From assembly GCA_014377905.1 (NCBI GenBank), contig JACMOQ010000327.1, positions 1-11,006 of the forward strand: 11,006 nucleotides of DNA, given 5' to 3'. Numbering within the stretch: position 1 is the stretch's first letter; the number at the start of each line of letters is the position of its first letter. This DNA is from Acetobacteraceae bacterium. GTDB taxonomy: Bacteria; Pseudomonadota; Alphaproteobacteria; Acetobacterales; Acetobacteraceae. The notes beneath the pieces were generated by a model. That model saw only the letters and a list, made by a program, of their open reading frames with translations. It searched no databases and had not been told where the DNA came from. Position numbers and translations under genes: made by a program. Shown in pieces: positions 1 to 5,954 of this stretch.

Positions 1-230
1 CTTTCATGACCTCGGGTCCGGTCGTGGTGCAGGTGCTCGAAGGCGAAAACGCCATCCTCGCCAATCGCGAGATCATGGGCGCCACCAACCCCGACAATGC
101 GGACGCCGGCACCATCCGCAAAGAATTTGCCGAGAGCATCGAAGCCAATTCGGTGCACGGCTCCGACAGCCCGGAAGCGGCCGCGGCCGAGATCGCCTAT
201 TTCTTCGCCGGGACTGAACTGGTCGGGTAG
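1..230 (+). CDS. ndk: Nucleoside diphosphate kinase, C-terminal part (5' end outside window)
   Basis: This is the last ~75 residues of nucleoside diphosphate kinase. The enzyme moves the gamma-phosphate from ATP to other (d)NDPs through a phosphohistidine, balancing cytoplasmic nucleotide pools. Visible hallmarks are MTSGPVVVQVLEGENA, the REIMGATNP segment that contacts the nucleotide, GTIRKEFA, and the active-site motif ANSVHGSDS, whose catalytic His codon is at 156-158. The reading frame is open to the window edge. The ATG at position 6 is an internal Met of the YMTSGP motif and not the start, because the family is about 140 residues long and roughly half is missing. The gene ends at a TAG and converges on the Hint-domain gene, with a hairpin between them. 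Nothing visible departs from the family. Confidence 0.97.
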   Translation, partial: FMTSGPVVVQVLEGENAILANREIMGATNPDNADAGTIRKEFAESIEANSVHGSDSPEAAAAEIAYFFAGTELVG

Positions 231-244
231 CCAAGCATTGGGCG

Positions 245-283
245 CTGTCCGCTGTGTGTTCAGACCGGACACATAGCGGGCAG
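245..283. terminator. Long hairpin between convergent genes, putative bidirectional terminator
   Basis: Bases 245-261 pair with 267-283 without mismatch (17 bp, of which three are G-T wobbles) around a 5-nt loop. The hairpin sits in the 61-bp gap between the ndk stop and the stop of the convergent Hint-domain gene. Its position suits a shared terminator. Neither strand shows a U-run after the stem, so it is not a textbook intrinsic terminator and may instead protect 3' ends. Confidence 0.5.
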
Positions 284-291
284 ATGGTCAA

Positions 292-2121
292 TCAGATAAC
301 GGCGATCAGTTTCCCCCCGCCACGCGCCGCGACGATCGCATCCAACCGCTGCCGCATCCGCGTCAGTTCCGGTCCGTGGCGCACCTGCCGTGCGCAGGCA
401 TGGCGCTGCCATATTTCCAACGCGCCCAACCCGGAAAAGCGCGGATGGATGTCCATCACCACGCCCTCGAACGCCGACCGATTGCCGGTATCGAGATAGG
501 ATTCCGTCGGCAAATTCTCCGCCATCACCACGTCATGCGTCGTCAGTTCGATATGATGCCAGACGATCCGCGCCACCGGATGCTGATAAATGCTGACGCC
601 GTTGATCAGACAAATCGCCGGGATCAGCACCCCATCAACGAAAAGCGCGTGATCGGGGGAGACCAGCAAATCCCGCCTTGGCGCGCCCGGCCCGAACGCC
701 CCGGCGGTGATCCGCACCGGATGTAGCGCATCAGGATCAGGATGGCGGGACGGCACCACAGCGCGTCGGCCGCACCAGACCACTTCGACGCTGTCGCCCC
801 GATGGGTGATGACCCGGTCACCGACCGCGATGGATTCGATGGCGCGCTCGCCTTTGTCTGTCAGAATGCGTGTGCCGGCGGCAAAGCAGGCCGCCTGCGC
901 CGCATTGGTGACCGTGCGGAGCGGATTGGTAACGCCGGGTTCGTAAACATAGCTGATATCAATCTCCGCCCCGGCCGCGGTGCCCAATGTGGCGTTGAAA
1001 TCGCTGGGACCACTGATCCGGCCCAACGCGGCAGCCACTACGGTCAGGTCGATTGTCCCGGCGCCAGTAAAGGCAATAAGATCAGCGTCATCGGTCAACT
1101 GCGTCCCAAAATCGCCGTTGCTGCTGGTCGTGCCGATTTGCGCCATCAGCCCCGATGGCCCGGAATAGTCGATCGTCCCATCAAAGCTGGCGAGACTGCC
1201 GCCAGCACTGGCCGTGGTTTTGGTGATTACCACGGTCCCGCCGGGCGCGGCCAACAAAGTGAAACTGGTTGTGGTGATGCCGCTGACTGCGCTCGCCGCG
1301 CCGAGATTTTCCACCACGAGGCTGGTGCTGACCCGCCCAATCACCGTCACGTTTATGCCATCAAGCTTGCCAAGCGCTGGGTCGAATTTGGTGAAATGGA
1401 CCGATTTCTGCCAGTCCGTAACGCTTGGAGCGATCGTTTGAGTTTGGGTAGGAGAGGTTATTCCAAAAAGTGGACCGTACGATATGTTAAGAAACGCCAA
1501 AATCGAGCCACTATCCGAAGAACTAAAAAAACTCCCGACCGTCCGAGGCGGTGGCGGAATGGTCACTTCCGTTGTATATCGATACTGCAACGTCACCGTC
1601 GCAGCCTCCGTCACACTCGTCTGCACAAAAAAGTTACCACCGCCCGCAACCGAACCGCTGAAACCCGAACCCTGCACCGCAAAACTGACCGTGCCGGCAC
1701 CGGTAAACGCATCCCGTCCAAGCGCACTGAGCAGGACCGCGTCACTGCTGGTCGCGCCGCCGGATTGCAACGTCAGCACACCGCGATTGGCCGTCGTCAA
1801 AGCCGCCGGATCGTAAGCGCCAAGCGTCGCCGTCGCTGTTGCTGTCGGCGCAACCGACAGCAAAAACTCACCCGACGAGAACAGCGCGGAAGCTGGGGAG
1901 CGCAGCGTAAGTGTGCCGCTAAGGCCGCCCGTGACTTGCGCCGCCGTAACCTGCAAATTCTGCACAAAATCCGTGCCGGCCGCGCCACCCAAAAGGGTCA
2001 CAATAACCGCATCCAGCGTACCAAGTGCCGGATCGAACTGCCCAAACGTCAGGTTTCGGGTGCCGTTCGCCGCAGTGGCCCCGAAGCTCATCGATTGTGG
2101 TTGGGATAATAAGATGGTCAT
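292..2121 (-). CDS. Hint-domain protein with two choice-of-anchor-E-like domains
   Basis: The product is 609 residues, probably surface-exposed or secreted, and its substrate and role are unknown. Residues ~24-183 and ~241-394 are two divergent copies of one beta-rich domain. Each opens with F-x-x-FDPALGxLD, contains FTGAGT, and closes with an aromatic beta-strand (LQYRYT / ISYVYE). This matches my recollection of the choice-of-anchor E domain. Residues ~411-555 form a Hint_2-type domain. It begins at ACFAAGTRIL with candidate nucleophile Cys412, continues with a D-H pair in SPDHALFVDG, and ends near ENLPTESYLDTG. A short tail (CARQVRHGPELTRMRQRL) resembles the ends of other Acetobacteraceae Hint proteins. 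Such domains cut or rearrange their own backbone. No signal peptide or membrane anchor is visible, so export would need a route not shown here. The ATG is preceded only by a weak AGG. The function of the whole is inferred. Confidence 0.85.
   Translation of the reverse strand: MTILLSQPQSMSFGATAANGTRNLTFGQFDPALGTLDAVIVTLLGGAAGTDFVQNLQVTAAQVTGGLSGTLTLRSPASALFSSGEFLLSVAPTATATATLGAYDPAALTTANRGVLTLQSGGATSSDAVLLSALGRDAFTGAGTVSFAVQGSGFSGSVAGGGNFFVQTSVTEAATVTLQYRYTTEVTIPPPPRTVGSFFSSSDSGSILAFLNISYGPLFGITSPTQTQTIAPSVTDWQKSVHFTKFDPALGKLDGINVTVIGRVSTSLVVENLGAASAVSGITTTSFTLLAAPGGTVVITKTTASAGGSLASFDGTIDYSGPSGLMAQIGTTSSNGDFGTQLTDDADLIAFTGAGTIDLTVVAAALGRISGPSDFNATLGTAAGAEIDISYVYEPGVTNPLRTVTNAAQAACFAAGTRILTDKGERAIESIAVGDRVITHRGDSVEVVWCGRRAVVPSRHPDPDALHPVRITAGAFGPGAPRRDLLVSPDHALFVDGVLIPAICLINGVSIYQHPVARIVWHHIELTTHDVVMAENLPTESYLDTGNRSAFEGVVMDIHPRFSGLGALEIWQRHACARQVRHGPELTRMRQRLDAIVAARGGGKLIAVI
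940..2052 (-). repeat. Intragenic duplication of the anchor-E-like domain
   Basis: Copy 1 is coded at 2052-1573 and copy 2 at 1401-940. They are joined by a proline- and serine-containing linker at 1572-1402. Matching landmarks keep an offset of 212-217 residues (FDPALGTLD/FDPALGKLD, FTGAGTVSF/FTGAGTIDL). The copies are divergent at both protein and DNA level, so the duplication is old. Confidence 0.7.
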
Positions 2122-2177
2122 GATTTGCCTATGAAAAGGCGATACAAATACGCAACTATTTACCTAAGCTAGCCACT

Positions 2178-2196
2178 GGGCATTTTCAAGATGCCC
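2178..2196 (-). terminator. Short hairpin downstream of the MocR-type gene, possible terminator
   Basis: GGGCAT at 2178-2183 pairs with ATGCCC at 2191-2196 around a 7-nt loop. It lies about 60 bp after the stop of the MocR-type gene and before the start of the Hint-domain gene on the same strand. No clear U-run follows on the minus strand, so termination is only a possibility. Confidence 0.3.
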
Positions 2197-2200
2197 CTTC

Positions 2201-2235
2201 GTAAGGCGGATGGCGCAAGCGCTTATCCGCCTTAC
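2201..2235. repeat. REP-like palindrome
   Basis: GTAAGGCGGAT (2201-2211) and ATCCGCCTTAC (2225-2235) form a perfect 11-bp stem. The 13-nt interior can extend the helix through GCGC/GCGC, with one unpaired base and a tight loop. The arm sequence resembles the GTAGGGCGGAT-type extragenic palindromes I recall from many proteobacteria. It sits in the 135-bp gap between the MocR-type and Hint-domain genes and could stabilise the 3' end of the MocR-type transcript or help end it. The rest of that gap (2122-2256) holds only the short hairpin at 2178-2196 and the unrecognised promoter of the Hint gene. Confidence 0.6.
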
Positions 2236-2256
2236 ACTTTGATTTAACTGAGGAAA

Positions 2257-3699
2257 TCATCCCACCGCCCGAACCGCCAACGCCAACCGCTTCGCTGCCT
2301 CGCCCGCCCGCGCCACCGGCATCGACGCAAACCCCACCACCAGCCCCGCCATCCGCGATGCCCCCACATAGTACCCAGCCAGCGGAGACACCGCCAAACC
2401 CCGCGCCCGCGCCGCCACCACCACCGCTTCCTCATTCCCGCCCGCCAGCGCCAGCACCAGATGCAATCCGCCCGGCGCCGCCACCGCCGTAACCGCCGGG
2501 CAATGCCGCGCCAATGCCGCCAGCAACGCCGCGCGGCGTTTGGCGTATTCGGTCCGCATCCGCCTGATATGCGGCGCCAATCGCCCGGCCGCCATGAAAT
2601 CTGCCAGCACCGCCTGCGCCAATGCCGCCGGCCCACGATCGGACAAAGCGCGCGCGCGCTCAAATGGCGCCACCATCGCCTGCGGCATCACCGCAAAGCC
2701 AATCCGCAATGCCGGTGCCAGGGTTTTGCTGAATGTGCCGCAATAAATCACCCGCCCGGCGCGATCCAAATTGGCCAATGGCAGCAGCGGTTTACCCTCC
2801 CAGCGAAACTCTGAGTCACAATCATCTTCCAACACCCAGGCATCGGCCTGGGCTGCCCAGTCCAGCAACGCCAACCGCCGCCCGATCGGCAACGCGCCAC
2901 CCAACGGCGTGGCATGCGACGGCGCCACCAGGACCAGCTTTGCATTCGGTGCGCGGGCAATCCCGACGGCGACATCCATGCCATCGCCATCGCTGGGCAC
3001 CGGCACCAGCCGCGCCCCGGCCGCCGCCAGCGCCCCACGGCCGGCGATGTAGCCAGGATCTTCCACCCAGGCCGGATCGCCGGGATCGAGCAGCATATCG
3101 GCTGCAATCCGCAGCGCCTGCTGGGTGGCGGACGTCACCACAATCTGCTCCGGCGTGGTCAGCAACCCACGGGTCGCCGCCAGATGCGCCGCCACTTCAA
3201 CGCGCAGCGCCAGCAAGCCCTGCGTATCCGGGTAGGCCGATAAGTCCGGCGACAGGCCACGCAGCACCCGTGCGGTCGCGCTCGCCCAGGCAGACGCGGG
3301 GAATAAATCCAACGCCGGTCCGCCGGCCGCGAAAAGCCCATCCCCAACCATCGGGCCGGCAGCCGATAACGGTGTGGCCGCGATCGCGGCCCCACGCGCC
3401 GACAGCCGAATGGCCGCAGCCTGCGGCAGGCCAGCCTGGGGTGGCGCGGCATCGGGTAAATCGGACGCGACGAAGGTGCCGCTGCCGATCCGCGTCCGAA
3501 CATAACCTTCCGCCGCCAGCCGTTCATAGGCCAGCACCACGGTTTGCCGGCTGACCCCCAATTCATCTGCCAGATGCCGGCTCGGCGGCAAGCGCGCCCC
3601 GCCGATGAAGGTGCCAGCCAGAATCCCCAGCCGCAACCGATCAAACACCGCCTGCTGGAGAAATTGGTCTGGTATAATTTCAGAAATTTGGTCTAACAT
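2257..3699 (-). CDS. MocR-family transcriptional regulator (GntR HTH fused to aminotransferase-like domain)
   Basis: The product is a 480-residue cytoplasmic DNA-binding protein of the MocR/PdxR type. Residues ~14-80 are a GntR winged helix-turn-helix (LPPSRHLADELGVSRQ followed by RTRIGSGTFVA). A linker rich in Ala and Pro (~80-115) leads to a fold-type I aminotransferase-like domain (~120-475). PLP-binding features are present: WVEDPGY at ~211, EDDCDSEFRW at 291-300, the Schiff-base lysine K325 in GTFSKTLAP, and phosphate-binding R332. PLP should therefore bind covalently and act as effector or effector partner. Length is typical. The ATG overlaps an operator-like repeat and follows a promoter whose predicted start is about 3 nt upstream. 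It is divergent from the PaiB-family gene, its likely target. Whether it senses PLP, an amino acid or a polyamine cannot be told from the sequence. Confidence 0.93.
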   Translation of the reverse strand: MLDQISEIIPDQFLQQAVFDRLRLGILAGTFIGGARLPPSRHLADELGVSRQTVVLAYERLAAEGYVRTRIGSGTFVASDLPDAAPPQAGLPQAAAIRLSARGAAIAATPLSAAGPMVGDGLFAAGGPALDLFPASAWASATARVLRGLSPDLSAYPDTQGLLALRVEVAAHLAATRGLLTTPEQIVVTSATQQALRIAADMLLDPGDPAWVEDPGYIAGRGALAAAGARLVPVPSDGDGMDVAVGIARAPNAKLVLVAPSHATPLGGALPIGRRLALLDWAAQADAWVLEDDCDSEFRWEGKPLLPLANLDRAGRVIYCGTFSKTLAPALRIGFAVMPQAMVAPFERARALSDRGPAALAQAVLADFMAAGRLAPHIRRMRTEYAKRRAALLAALARHCPAVTAVAAPGGLHLVLALAGGNEEAVVVAARARGLAVSPLAGYYVGASRMAGLVVGFASMPVARAGEAAKRLALAVRAVG

Positions 3700-3709
3700 G
3701 ATAGACCAA
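3664..3709. promoter_or_regulatory. Candidate MocR operator: direct plus inverted TTGGTCT repeats
   Basis: TTGGTCT occurs at 3664-3670 and again at 3688-3694. An inverted copy, TAGACCAA, lies at 3702-3709, forming with TTGGTCTA (3688-3695) a perfect 8-bp inverted repeat around 6 bp. MocR/PdxR regulators are known to bind direct repeats, sometimes with an added inverted site. The sites sit at the divergent promoters and the first lies inside the regulator's own coding region. Autoregulation and control of the PaiB gene are inferred. Confidence 0.65.
3670..3678 (+). promoter_or_regulatory. Extended -10 promoter candidate for the PaiB-family gene
   Basis: TGGTATAAT matches a consensus extended -10 element (TGnTATAAT). 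No good -35 lies 17 bp upstream, which extended -10 promoters can tolerate. The start would be near 3685, giving a leader of about 65 nt to the ATG at 3750. Two TTGGTCT half-sites flank it closely, as expected for a regulated promoter. Confidence 0.5.
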
Positions 3710-3737
3710 TTCTAGCCTATCGCAGCCCATCCGCCAA
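3709..3737 (-). promoter_or_regulatory. Promoter candidate for the MocR-type gene
   Basis: On the minus strand TTGGCG (3737-3732) and TAGAAT (3714-3709) are separated by exactly 17 bp. A start about 7 nt after the -10 would fall near 3702, only ~3 nt before the ATG at 3699. The message would then be almost leaderless. The inverted half-site TAGACCAA (3702-3709) lies right on the end of the -10 and the start point. Confidence 0.55.
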
Positions 3738-3749
3738 CAGGAGCCTTCG

Positions 3750-4349
3750 ATGTATCTGCGCCCCGCCTTCACCGAAACCGATCTTGACCGAATAGCTGCG
3801 ACAATCGCCGAAAACAGCTTCGGTGTGCTGGTGACTCGCACCGAAACCGGCATGGATGCCTCCCATATCCCGTTCCTGGTGGCGCGCGCCGGCGATGGCC
3901 TAGTGCTGTCCGCCCATCTCGGCCGCCCCAACGCGCAATGCGCGACCTTTGATGGTGGCGCGGCTGTGGCGATCTTCGGTGGCCCACATGCCTATATCGC
4001 GCCGGGCTGGTATGCGGCCCAGCCCGCCGTCCCGACCTGGGACTACATCGCCGTCCACGTCCACGGCGTGCTGGAACCGGTCGATGATGCAGCGGGAACC
4101 CTAGACATCCTGCGCGGATTATCCGTGCACGACCCGCTCGGCTTCACCCCCGACAGCCCGCCGGCCGCTTATATGGACGGCATGCTGCGCGGCATCCGCG
4201 CCTTCCGACTGCGGTCCACCAAGATCGAAGGGCAATGGAAAATGAGCCAGAACCGCAGCGTCGCCGATCGCCAGGGCGTGGTCGCTGGATTGCGCGACCA
4301 GGGGCACAGCGCAGTCGCCCATATGATCGCCGCAGACCTACCCATTTAA
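3750..4349 (+). CDS. FMN-binding PaiB-family protein (negative transcriptional regulator family)
   Basis: The product is a 199-residue cytoplasmic protein of the PaiB family, a split-barrel FMN-binding fold. Family motifs appear in order: HIPF (39-42), AHLGRPN (55-61), GPHAYIAPGWY (78-88), VPTWDYIAVHVHG (94-106) and KIEGQWKMSQNR (158-169). Length is close to the usual ~205. Bacillus PaiB was described as a repressor of sporulation and protease genes. The biochemical role of most members is unclear, and flavin-linked chemistry or small-molecule sensing is possible. The start has a good ribosome site, AGGAG at 3739-3743, spaced 6 nt from the ATG. The gene is divergent from the MocR-type regulator and shares its operator-like repeats, so it is probably its target. 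No second gene follows on this strand before the rpsU terminator. Confidence 0.93.
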   Translation: MYLRPAFTETDLDRIAATIAENSFGVLVTRTETGMDASHIPFLVARAGDGLVLSAHLGRPNAQCATFDGGAAVAIFGGPHAYIAPGWYAAQPAVPTWDYIAVHVHGVLEPVDDAAGTLDILRGLSVHDPLGFTPDSPPAAYMDGMLRGIRAFRLRSTKIEGQWKMSQNRSVADRQGVVAGLRDQGHSAVAHMIAADLPI

Positions 4350-4350
4350 A

Positions 4351-4385
4351 ACACAAAAAGCGGCAGTGGGATGCCCCACCGCCGC
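4351..4385 (-). terminator. Intrinsic terminator of rpsU
   Basis: Stem bases 4360-4370 pair with 4375-4385 (10 pairs, one A-C mismatch) around a 4-nt loop. Read on the minus strand, the GC-rich stem is followed by TTTTTGTGTTTT, a proper U-tail. It starts 27 bp after the rpsU stop. On the plus strand the stem lies about 10 bp past the PaiB gene stop but lacks a U-tail, so it may serve both genes with unequal strength. Confidence 0.85.
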
Positions 4386-4412
4386 AAATCGGCTTGGCGA
4401 TAACGCCTCGAA

Positions 4413-4616
4413 TTAGAAGCCTTCGCGCTCCAGGCGCTTACGCTCCATTTTGCGGGCGCGGCGCACGGCCTCGGCGGCTTCACGCGCCCGACGCTCCGAC
4501 GGCTTCTCGAAATGGCGACGCAGCTTCATCTCGCGGAAAATACCTTCGCGCTGCATCTTTTTCTTGAGCGCCTTGAGCGCCTGATCGACATTATTGTCGC
4601 GAACGAGAACCTGCAC
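4413..4616 (-). CDS. rpsU: 30S ribosomal protein S21
   Basis: The product is a 67-residue small-subunit protein located near the platform where the mRNA leader and anti-Shine-Dalgarno region meet; it helps initiation. The sequence MQVLVRDNNVDQALKALKKK, then REGIFREMKLRRHFEKPSE and an Arg/Lys-rich C-terminus (RKMERKRLEREGF), is classic alphaproteobacterial S21. The start is taken as the GTG at 4616-4614, because known S21 proteins begin at this Met. The frame stays open upstream to an ATG at 4733, but those extra 39 residues have no S21 similarity and overlap the promoter. AAAGGAG lies 11 nt before the GTG. The gene is divergent from def and ends in a strong terminator. Proximity to a COQ9-family gene recalls an arrangement I have seen in other alphaproteobacteria. 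Confidence 0.95.
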   Translation of the reverse strand: MQVLVRDNNVDQALKALKKKMQREGIFREMKLRRHFEKPSERRAREAAEAVRRARKMERKRLEREGF

Positions 4617-4627
4617 TGGGCCGACTG

Positions 4628-4634
4628 CTCCTTT
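4628..4634 (-). promoter_or_regulatory. rpsU: Ribosome binding site that supports the rpsU GTG start
   Basis: AAAGGAG on the minus strand ends 11 nt before the GTG at 4616. The spacing is slightly long, but it is the only purine-rich site near the conserved start of S21. Confidence 0.6.
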
Positions 4635-4642
4635 CAGGGAGA

Positions 4643-4661
4643 CGCCCCGCGTATCGGGGCG
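4643..4661 (-). promoter_or_regulatory. Hairpin in the rpsU leader
   Basis: Bases 4643-4649 pair perfectly with 4655-4661 (7 bp, all G-C) around a 5-nt loop. On the minus strand it lies between the predicted rpsU start point (~4698) and its ribosome site, and is preceded rather than followed by a T-run, so it is not a terminator. A role in translational feedback by S21 is conceivable but unproven. Confidence 0.4.
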
Positions 4662-4704
4662 GCAAAAAACGCTCCGAGACGGCTGCCCGTCCAGGAAGAA
4701 GCGC

Positions 4705-4733
4705 GCTATAACATGGCCGTCCCAGCATTCCAA
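4705..4733 (-). promoter_or_regulatory. Promoter candidate for rpsU
   Basis: On the minus strand TTGGAA (4733-4728) and TATAGC (4710-4705) are 17 bp apart, each matching four of six consensus bases. Transcription would begin near 4698 and give a leader of about 80 nt before the GTG. Confidence 0.4.
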
Positions 4734-4759
4734 CCCCTGCTGTTTAAGCGGAGCATCCC

Positions 4760-5299
4760 ATGGCCATCATGAAAATCGCCCGAATGGGCCACCCGGTGCT
4801 GCTGCAGCACGCAGCCCCGGTCGAAGACCCGACCGCCCCGGAAATCCGCCGCCTGGTGGCCGATATGATCGAGACGATGGAAGACGCCCAGGGCGCCGGC
4901 CTCGCGGCCCCGCAGGTGCATATGCCGCTGCGGCTGTTTGTGTTCCGGGTCAACCCCGATCGTGCCACCGCCGACGCCGAGGATATCACCGTCCTGCCGC
5001 ATGGCGTGGTGATCAACCCACAGATTGAACTGCTTGGCGACGATGTGCGCCTGCGCTGGGAAGGCTGCTTGTCGATCCCCGGCCTGCGGGCCGCCGTGCC
5101 GCGGTCGTGGCGCATCCGATACACCGGCGTCGATACCGACAACCGCCCGGTGGGTGGCGAGGTCACCGGGTTCCATGCCGGCGTGGTGCAACATGAATTC
5201 GACCATCTCGACGGCATCATGTATCCGATGCGCATGCAGGATTTCTCGCTTTTCGGCTTTAACGAGGAACTTGCACGCGCCGCGCAGGCGCGGACATGA
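4760..5299 (+). CDS. def: Peptide deformylase
   Basis: The product is a 179-residue cytoplasmic metalloenzyme (usually Fe2+) that removes the formyl group from the initiator methionine of new proteins. All three signature motifs are intact: GAGLAAPQ (45-52), EGCLSIPG (101-108) with metal ligand C103, and HEFDH (145-149), in which H145 and H149 bind the metal and E146 is catalytic. Length is normal for a bacterial deformylase. The start at 4760 is supported by GGAG six nt upstream; a second in-frame ATG lies three codons later. The gene is not next to fmt, its common partner, so another def copy elsewhere is possible. Its last bases overlap the COQ9-family start by 4 bp, indicating co-translation of the two. 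Confidence 0.96.
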   Translation: MAIMKIARMGHPVLLQHAAPVEDPTAPEIRRLVADMIETMEDAQGAGLAAPQVHMPLRLFVFRVNPDRATADAEDITVLPHGVVINPQIELLGDDVRLRWEGCLSIPGLRAAVPRSWRIRYTGVDTDNRPVGGEVTGFHAGVVQHEFDHLDGIMYPMRMQDFSLFGFNEELARAAQART

Positions 5300-5889
5300 C
5301 CCCCGAGCGGAGCCCGGACCGCGACGCTGCCTTGCGCGCGATACTTCCGCACGTCGCGAGCCATGGCTGGCGGAGGGAAGCGCTGGTGGCGGCAGGCTAT
5401 GACCGGCTGGACGCCGAATTGCTGTTCCCCGGCGGCACGGCAGATTTGCTCGACGCCTGGTGCGACCTCGCCGACCGCGACATGGACGCCGCGGCCATTG
5501 CCCAAGGTGTTGCCGATCAGCGGCTCAGCCGGCGGGTGCGGACCCTGATTGCTCTCCGCCTTGCCAATGCAGCCCCGCATAAGGACGCCATGCGGCGCGC
5601 AGTGGGGGTGTTCGTTTTGCCCAGCTACGCACCACTGGCGGCCCGCAGCACGGCCCGTACTGTGGATGCAATCTGGCATGCGGCCGGCGATACCTCGGCC
5701 GATTTCAGTTGGTATACCAAGCGCGCCATCCTGGCCGGGGTGTGGACCAGCACGCTGCTGTTCTGGCTCGCCCATGACGACGACGCGACCCTCGCCTTCC
5801 TTGATCGACGCCTCACGGGGGTGGCCCAGATCGGCAAACTGCGCGGGCGGGTTGAAGGCGCGCTGGCCCGGCTACGACCAGCCGCCTGA
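5296..5889 (+). CDS. COQ9 family protein (ubiquinone biosynthesis)
   Basis: The product is a 197-residue protein of the COQ9 family. COQ9 is a lipid-binding accessory factor for aromatic-ring hydroxylation in ubiquinone synthesis, working with the COQ7-type hydroxylase, and has a TetR-like fold without DNA binding. The diagnostic motif is at 131-158, GDTSADFSWYTKRAIL followed by TSTLLFWL, and then AFLDRRL (167-173). The N-terminal part (HVASHGWRREALVAAGY) also fits the family. The gene starts at an ATG whose last bases form the TGA stop of def, so translation is probably coupled. No terminator is seen after it; the next 65 bp hold the toxin-antitoxin promoter candidate. Confidence 0.92.
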   Translation: MTPERSPDRDAALRAILPHVASHGWRREALVAAGYDRLDAELLFPGGTADLLDAWCDLADRDMDAAAIAQGVADQRLSRRVRTLIALRLANAAPHKDAMRRAVGVFVLPSYAPLAARSTARTVDAIWHAAGDTSADFSWYTKRAILAGVWTSTLLFWLAHDDDATLAFLDRRLTGVAQIGKLRGRVEGALARLRPAA

Positions 5890-5897
5890 TATTCATC

Positions 5898-5926
5898 TTG
5901 TGGCCTGCCTCAGTTGGTTCTATATT
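5898..5926 (+). promoter_or_regulatory. Promoter candidate of the toxin-antitoxin module
   Basis: TTGTGG (5898-5903) and TATATT (5921-5926) are 17 bp apart, and a start near 5933 is predicted. GGTTC (5916-5920) and GAACC (5938-5942) form an inverted repeat across the -10, and TCAATTGA (5932-5939) is a perfect palindrome at the start point. Either could be an operator for autoregulation by the antitoxin. Confidence 0.5.
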
Positions 5927-5954
5927 TAAGATCAATTGAACCCAGGAGGCCGCT

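Noticed and set aside
742..2109. A 455-codon open frame on the plus strand, antisense to the Hint-domain gene
   Set aside because: Its translation is Arg/Gln/His-rich with no domain, and it exists because the GC-rich opposite strand codes a conserved protein. The minus-strand frame has recognisable domains.
2733..3554. A 273-codon plus-strand frame opposite the MocR-type gene
   Set aside because: Its translation is a Pro/Arg/Ala-rich shadow without any motif; the minus strand encodes an unmistakable MocR protein.
4707..4712. TATAAC on the plus strand as a def promoter -10
   Set aside because: No -35 fits on the plus strand. The same AT-rich bases make a better promoter for rpsU on the minus strand.
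4617..4733. N-terminal extension of S21 from an ATG at 4733
   Set aside because: The extra 39 residues are not S21-like and overlap the promoter candidate. Family proteins begin at the GTG-coded Met of MQVLVRDNN.
4744..5775. A 343-codon minus-strand frame opposite def and the COQ9-family gene
   Set aside because: It runs across two well-identified plus-strand genes and shows no family signature.
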